Source: Microbulbifer donghaiensis
GTDB taxonomy: Bacteria > Pseudomonadota > Gammaproteobacteria > Pseudomonadales > Cellvibrionaceae
Length of the DNA stretch: 64,000 nt
Reading direction: 5' to 3'
Assembly: GCF_900129095.1 (NCBI RefSeq)
Contig: NZ_FQVA01000003.1
Coordinates: 207,776 to 271,775 of the forward strand
Shown: piece by piece, positions 63,901 to 64,000 of the stretch
Layout: the number at the start of each line of letters is the position of its first letter
Numbering within the stretch: the first letter of the stretch is position 1
Translations under genes and position numbers: made by a program
The notes under the pieces: model-generated
The model's input: the letters and a program-made list of their open reading frames with translations, nothing else
The model's database searches: none
What the model was told of the DNA's origin: nothing

Positions 63901-64000
63901 ACCACAAAGCGATCCGCGTTATTTGACGCAACCAAGTTACCGTTGGTCGCCTCCTCAATGCCGGTGAAATCGATATTGTGGATTCTGGCTTCGCCATCCG
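57978..64000 (-). CDS. Giant repetitive Asp/Gly-rich surface protein, partial
   Basis: The 3' end of a very long frame. It is open to the right window edge, where codons before position 63935 continue the same repeat pattern (IHNIDFTGIEEATNG), so the start lies outside; over 2000 residues are visible. The visible part is built of degenerate units of roughly 45-50 residues, e.g. GITFTGVEFLIAQSAGL, ADSFSLNSDGDV, ANEIxFSGIxSVxAGxGxD and LDTSGxxxxLTGxxxxLxA. The AGxGxD turns resemble RTX-type calcium-binding sequences. The last ~130 residues differ: a beta segment (WSVIGSAINPLRMDVSNS) then VPTLTAKGDELQSVAGAQAA and an acidic tail. It is probably a surface adhesin or two-partner-secretion exoprotein. 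There are no catalytic motifs. Confidence 0.85.
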   Translation of the reverse strand, partial: DGEARIHNIDFTGIEEATNGNLVASNNADRFVVTGTDSIKANEIAFAGITSVAAGTATTDEVTGLTGEDWSFDGSEGVVNNGITFTGVEFLIAQSAGLVGSDNGDTYTLESDGDVVVGDFTFQSLTHVNAGEGSDVLLGTSSADSFSLNSDGDVTSYGIVFSGLENVDAGDGDDELDASGKALHLTGNNYEVEDNDNNLTFSAIENVFVEVLYGTTGTDTFDVTGNNKLDANEIQFSGLQVVYSNGGNDFLFAKNTDSNSGKINKITFEGEFIKNVETVNLSDGVDTIEILSGGRIRVNDQEEFTTLFVNALGGDDTVIGYDSEDWTITASGDAQCIGITFTNVEMLVAVNAGLIAPENYDNFSLVASDVNPFAINIATANLTIEGANFVESSAGTGLLNANILGDTGVSLTANANEIDAGGLLFSGIDKVHAQSLTATDTATSFTAGGAAGSLTVSVPAGSDIDFFDLTRVTAGTGTDSLAAGAEVDLLSDAGEFFSNGINYFGIDSVDVASTHAVNGSGAAETFTLTANNAFDITLAGGREISFSNVSNVHAGGGYDTLDTSGNVILNGNTREARSAEIDFTGIDGTTNGVMVVSNNGDDFEVTGADTINANGIDFSGITSVTAGTGSDKATGLSGENWSLDALGNPQNNGIVFTNVEEFHAQNAGLDGSANADTFVLQGTGAVSYGGHSFKNLASVDGGGGDDTLDTSGSGLGVTLSGSDYQLSAGDIDFFNIEYAITAALTGSAGADTFTVTGAKTLDAWLIHFSGVDTVTAAGGDLLVTDAVALSGADNQVVAHEITVTGISDVTAASLEGTGGNDSFEIRGDKQLKANQINFAGVDSVDALGGSGDSVTGLSGSTWKLGTMENNNIAFTGVESVNTNRGILLGTAGVDTFTLEASGGVRVDTVTFSDLSLVNGVGGSDVLDASAFAAGLALSGSDNRLTAQGLDLTFANIFSATTATLAGTAGVDEFAVDALDSLRAGEIAFSGVSEINAGDGADLLRVAGDGRSFDVTGSRSLSLGPIDVSGLERLEYSGTGGTATGATGIDWSLEATPGEVENSLITFAGVQTLVADGAGLFGTAAAENYGLQDDSDVVIHGLIFQSLTGVDAGGGSDTITLASSAAATLTGTDGEAEIRGLNFSHIEAVANGTLAASGNGDRYVVTGANAVKANEIAFSGITSIAAGSGSDSVTGDGTDWTLTANNDELTNRGITFTGVERVAASGAGLYGPDTAEQYALSDSGIEVEGVTFTGLAFVDAGIAADQLDATGYMGQLALTGNSKQLDAGGLLIRNMDTIIADSLTGSSGADSFDVAADGSVAVADLLFTSGLGAIDAGDGDDSIAVASDITLAGQNGAVAAAGIDFTHIENASGTNIIVVGTAGDESFALQGSKKILTYGITIDGVAGVEALGGVNRIVGTAGADTFAVSGNNALTTAGIDFSGISAVSAGGGSDRLQGTAGADNFELAASGDIGVAGINFRGLETVAAGAGSDSVTANGASWTSLGSGGALVDGSALATVNSVTVVFEDLEQVDNAGAYQGQDIDSEYAINSLDSLTVAGVTFAGLNSFTAGSGFDVLRGADIDAQWSLSASQGTISSGDESLLFSGVESIVAGSGSDHFTLAGGTFTAIDTGAGNDTVLFAGTALDSLSLGDGNDLLQVDVDSSQDVLVYGGGGDDEFQFNVAGETWQIFDSASRVGNFQFSGFEWLDNNTGSLTLETDLGFDFVNGGDNSASFNRNGAGILFADGVRLGYDGSGDIAITSSSTETIGGDLQADRANLTVAGNVDITSDVQVLNIQTAGADIDISVVAQGDLVIDEINAGGGTITLNSAKFGSLTAETYGDTHLTAGKVTLGTELQQWSVIGSAINPLRMDVSNSVDIVSISYFEPDFVGQVPTLTAKGDELQSVAGAQAAQGLKSAVQNAVEDFAQVDPGIFSAVNPYSTGVDAVNSPEMQLTGDQLLPLTVSGAPEEDELPRRSAELEGEDGDLQHQSPREGDQAALATEEVGG

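Noticed and set aside
57978..63935. Standard RTX toxin
   Set aside because: AGxGxD turns are present, but the nonapeptide array, hydrophobic toxin domain and RTX secretion genes are not seen.

Overview
The window is GC-rich, densely coded DNA with a gammaproteobacterial gene complement: katG, cysE, srkA, acs, panCD, speA/speB, an S6-S18-membrane protein-L9-dnaB order, rnr-rlmB and ppc. A lipoprotein with a long polyserine linker, a carboxynorspermidine route to spermidine, and an L9 operon order like that of Pseudomonas suggest a marine, Cellvibrionales-type bacterium such as Microbulbifer. That placement is an inference from style and was not checked by any search.

Layout. 1-13 kb holds housekeeping and stress genes (serine acetyltransferase, SrkA kinase, a catalase-peroxidase with a signal peptide) plus small enzymes, a TetR/MFS pair and several gene-poor gaps with hairpins and a gene remnant. 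13.3-19.8 kb is an acetyl-CoA block: acetyl-CoA synthetase, an AcuC/HDAC-like deacetylase, and an acetyl-CoA hydrolase/transferase fused to a GNAT domain, followed by a LysE exporter. 19.8-21.2 kb is panC-panD. 22.7-28.5 kb is a complete polyamine cluster (speA, carboxynorspermidine synthase, nspC, speB). It carries a REPIN-like inverted repeat and a dispersed intergenic repeat, and is bracketed by two paralogous DUF6515-like secreted proteins. 29.3-35.1 kb holds a YcaQ/AlkZ-like protein, a membrane protein, dnaB and the L9/S18/S6 operon. 35.4-44.2 kb has a hydrolase, a 2OG-Fe(II) oxygenase, a four-gene ECF sigma/anti-sigma operon ending in a TPR plus beta-barrel protein, and rnr-rlmB. 44.3-47.5 kb has two identical tRNA-Leu(CAG) genes, each with its own promoter and terminator, and ppc.

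The last 16 kb is surface biology: a five-gene chaperone-usher pilus operon (pilin, two chaperones, usher, tip-like subunit), a 1.8-kb AT-rich gap with little coding content, a polyserine-linked beta-propeller-type lipoprotein, and the 3' part of a giant repetitive, Asp/Gly-rich protein that runs off the right edge.

The most interesting leads are the giant repeat protein and its surface neighbourhood, the Acs acetylation-control gene set, the polyamine cluster bracketed by DUF6515 paralogs, the ECF operon with unrecognised envelope proteins, and several dispersed inverted-repeat elements. No CRISPR array, rRNA, insertion sequence or prophage was seen.
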